From Undibacterium pigrum (GTDB taxonomy: Bacteria; Pseudomonadota; Gammaproteobacteria; Burkholderiales; Burkholderiaceae_D): 64,000 nt of DNA. The notes beneath the pieces are model-generated. The model was not told where the DNA came from. It was given only the letters and a program-made list of their open reading frames with translations, and ran no database searches. Shown one piece after another: positions 62,623 through 64,000 of this stretch (the first letter of the stretch is position 1; each line of letters starts with the position of its first letter). The stretch spans positions 2,390-66,389 of the forward strand of contig NZ_QJKB01000013.1 in the NCBI RefSeq assembly GCF_003201815.1, given 5' to 3'. A program made the position numbers and the translations under genes.

Positions 62623-63966
62623 ATGATAAGACAACAAAATAGATGGCGAGATAATCAATTGAAAGCTAAGCACATATTTCTGGCAGGCAGCATTTGCCTG
62701 ATAACAAGCCTGCTGGCGAGCTGCGGCGGTAGCAGCAACAATAGCCTACCGCAAGCGCCATTGGTGGCTGGTCCGAGTTTGCGAGGTACTGCAGCAACAG
62801 GCCTGGCAATACCAGGCGCGACAGTCAGCATAAAATGCCGTGCGGGTACAGGCATCGCTGCGGAGACGACGAAAACTGCAACAGATGGTACATACGACAT
62901 CACCATGAGTTCGGGCAGTTCACTACCCTGCTTGCTGGAAACCAGCAACCCTGCCAATACAAAAAAACTGCATTCCATCGCCATCAGTGCTGGCACCATC
63001 AATCTGACACCCTTGACTGAAATGCTTTCAACCAGGCTGATGCTGGCTGATATGAGCAAGGTTTTTGCCAATCCCGATTTCGATGCCATCAGCAAGACCG
63101 CGACAGTTGCCAATATCAAAGCAGCGCAAGCCGATGTCAGTGCCGTGTTAAGCGGTTTGATGGATACCAGTAGCCTCAGCGATTTTTTTAGCACTCCTTT
63201 GAAAGCAGCCACCAGCGCAAACCCAGGCGGCGGTGATACACAAGACAAAATCCTCGATACCTTGAATCTGGTGCTGGCCAGCAATTTGTATCAACCCATG
63301 TTGAACATGCTGACCAAAACCACACCCGGCATCATGGCATTTGGCCGTCCGGGTTGTGTAGTGATGGGTGAGGATGGGAAATCCTTGTCATGCAGCGGCC
63401 CGGGCTTGTGGGAAACCGCTGCCAGGATAGATGTATTCCCGGCGGCCCTGATACTGGAACCCGGTGGCAAGCAAGTCATCACTGCAAAAATCGATTATCT
63501 GCAAAACATCGATTACATTCGCCAGCCAGTCAAATGGCAAGTTGTGGAAGCCGATGGCGGCAGCATCAGCAGCAATGGTGAATACATTGCTCCCGGCAAG
63601 CCCGGTATTTATCATGTGCGGGCTCAAAGAGAAGATTTTCCTACCCTCAGCGCAACCGCACTTGTTGTAGTCAATAACACATCGCTCGGCTTTATACCCA
63701 CGCTCAGCGTAGAACACCACATCGTCAACGTCATGCCGGGTGGAAGCATTACACTAAAAGCTGACATAAATTACCCGCCCAATGTCATGTACGTGCGCCA
63801 GCCAGTCAGCTGGAGCATGGTCGAAGCTGACGCTGGAGAAATCAGCCTGCAAGGTGTCTACACCGCGCCTGTAAAAAGCGGAATTTACCATGCCAAAGTA
63901 CAAAGAGATGATTTTCCGTCTATATACGTAGTGGTGGAAATTTTGGTAAATTACCCCCCTGATTAA
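62623..63966 (+). CDS. Predicted lipoprotein with two C-terminal Ig-like repeats
   Basis: A 447-residue protein starting at ATG 62623; a TTG at 62659 would give a shorter, more typical lipoprotein signal (KAKHIFLAGSICLITSLLAS then Cys). The lipobox LLASC is clear in either case. An N-terminal carboxypeptidase-regulatory-like segment (GLAIPGATVSIK) is followed by a helical middle and then two related modules of about 80 residues (VITAKIDYLQNIDYIRQPV and ITLKADINYPPNVMYVRQPV). Function unknown. The first ORF start at 62599 is TTG and is less likely. Confidence 0.75.
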   Translation: MIRQQNRWRDNQLKAKHIFLAGSICLITSLLASCGGSSNNSLPQAPLVAGPSLRGTAATGLAIPGATVSIKCRAGTGIAAETTKTATDGTYDITMSSGSSLPCLLETSNPANTKKLHSIAISAGTINLTPLTEMLSTRLMLADMSKVFANPDFDAISKTATVANIKAAQADVSAVLSGLMDTSSLSDFFSTPLKAATSANPGGGDTQDKILDTLNLVLASNLYQPMLNMLTKTTPGIMAFGRPGCVVMGEDGKSLSCSGPGLWETAARIDVFPAALILEPGGKQVITAKIDYLQNIDYIRQPVKWQVVEADGGSISSNGEYIAPGKPGIYHVRAQREDFPTLSATALVVVNNTSLGFIPTLSVEHHIVNVMPGGSITLKADINYPPNVMYVRQPVSWSMVEADAGEISLQGVYTAPVKSGIYHAKVQRDDFPSIYVVVEILVNYPPD

Positions 63967-64000
63967 AACTTGCATGATTTTCCTGAACGCGTATGCTATT

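Overview
The window looks like chromosomal DNA of a betaproteobacterium of the order Burkholderiales, most likely family Oxalobacteraceae (Undibacterium/Janthinobacterium-like). The reasons are a phasin gene, the livHMGF order, the fkpB-ispH pair, the exbB-exbD-lpxK-trm112-kdsB-adk block beside xseA and sodB, and a mid-range base composition by eye. This placement is inference from gene content and order; no database was searched. There are no rRNA or tRNA genes, no CRISPR array, no transposase and no prophage.

Layout. 1-5.4 kb: the 5' part of a giant repeat-rich surface or exported protein (DUF4347-like head, beta-helix, Ig-like repeats) that starts inside the stop codon of a sulfotransferase gene. 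6-11 kb: a D,D-peptidase, a nitroreductase and thioesterase pair, a phasin, and an oxalate/formate-type MFS transporter with a 43-residue partner and a perfect FNR-type box. 11.3-15.3 kb: livHMGF transport genes without a binding-protein gene, led by an 18-codon ORF and a terminator-like hairpin. 15.5-18.4 kb: ispH, fkpB, radC, rpmB, rpmG. 18.4-26.1 kb: a signalling island (hybrid histidine kinase, HD-GYP regulator, chemoreceptor, CheW, ANTAR regulator). 26.3-37.8 kb: desaturase, MscS channel, RsmB-type methylase, purN, a secreted barnase-like RNase with a barstar-like inhibitor, patatin, a short-chain dehydrogenase, H+-pyrophosphatase and adk. 38-41.2 kb: kdsB, trm112, lpxK and exbDB, all envelope-related except trm112.

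41.3-42.3 kb is a 1-kb gene-free region holding six irregularly spaced repeats. Each carries a DnaA-box-like 9-mer (TTATCCACA or TTGTCCACA) and, in five of six, a TGATTT block at a fixed distance. Genes on its left run overwhelmingly leftward (34 of 38), and the first three on its right run rightward. This is the most unusual feature of the window.

42.4-64 kb: xseA, sodB, a DMT exporter, a GntR/ABC trio with a palindromic operator, a DUF2785 protein, a racemase, an AraC regulator, an S9 peptidase, small unknown proteins, an ArsR regulator, an AraC regulator overlapping a degenerate GGDEF protein, and a phytate-use pair (TonB-dependent receptor plus beta-propeller phytase) with a PhoB-box-like promoter, then a lipoprotein. 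Two long palindromic elements of one family (33.5 and 44.6 kb) and a separate 144-bp inverted repeat (57.8 kb) are dispersed in intergenic DNA.
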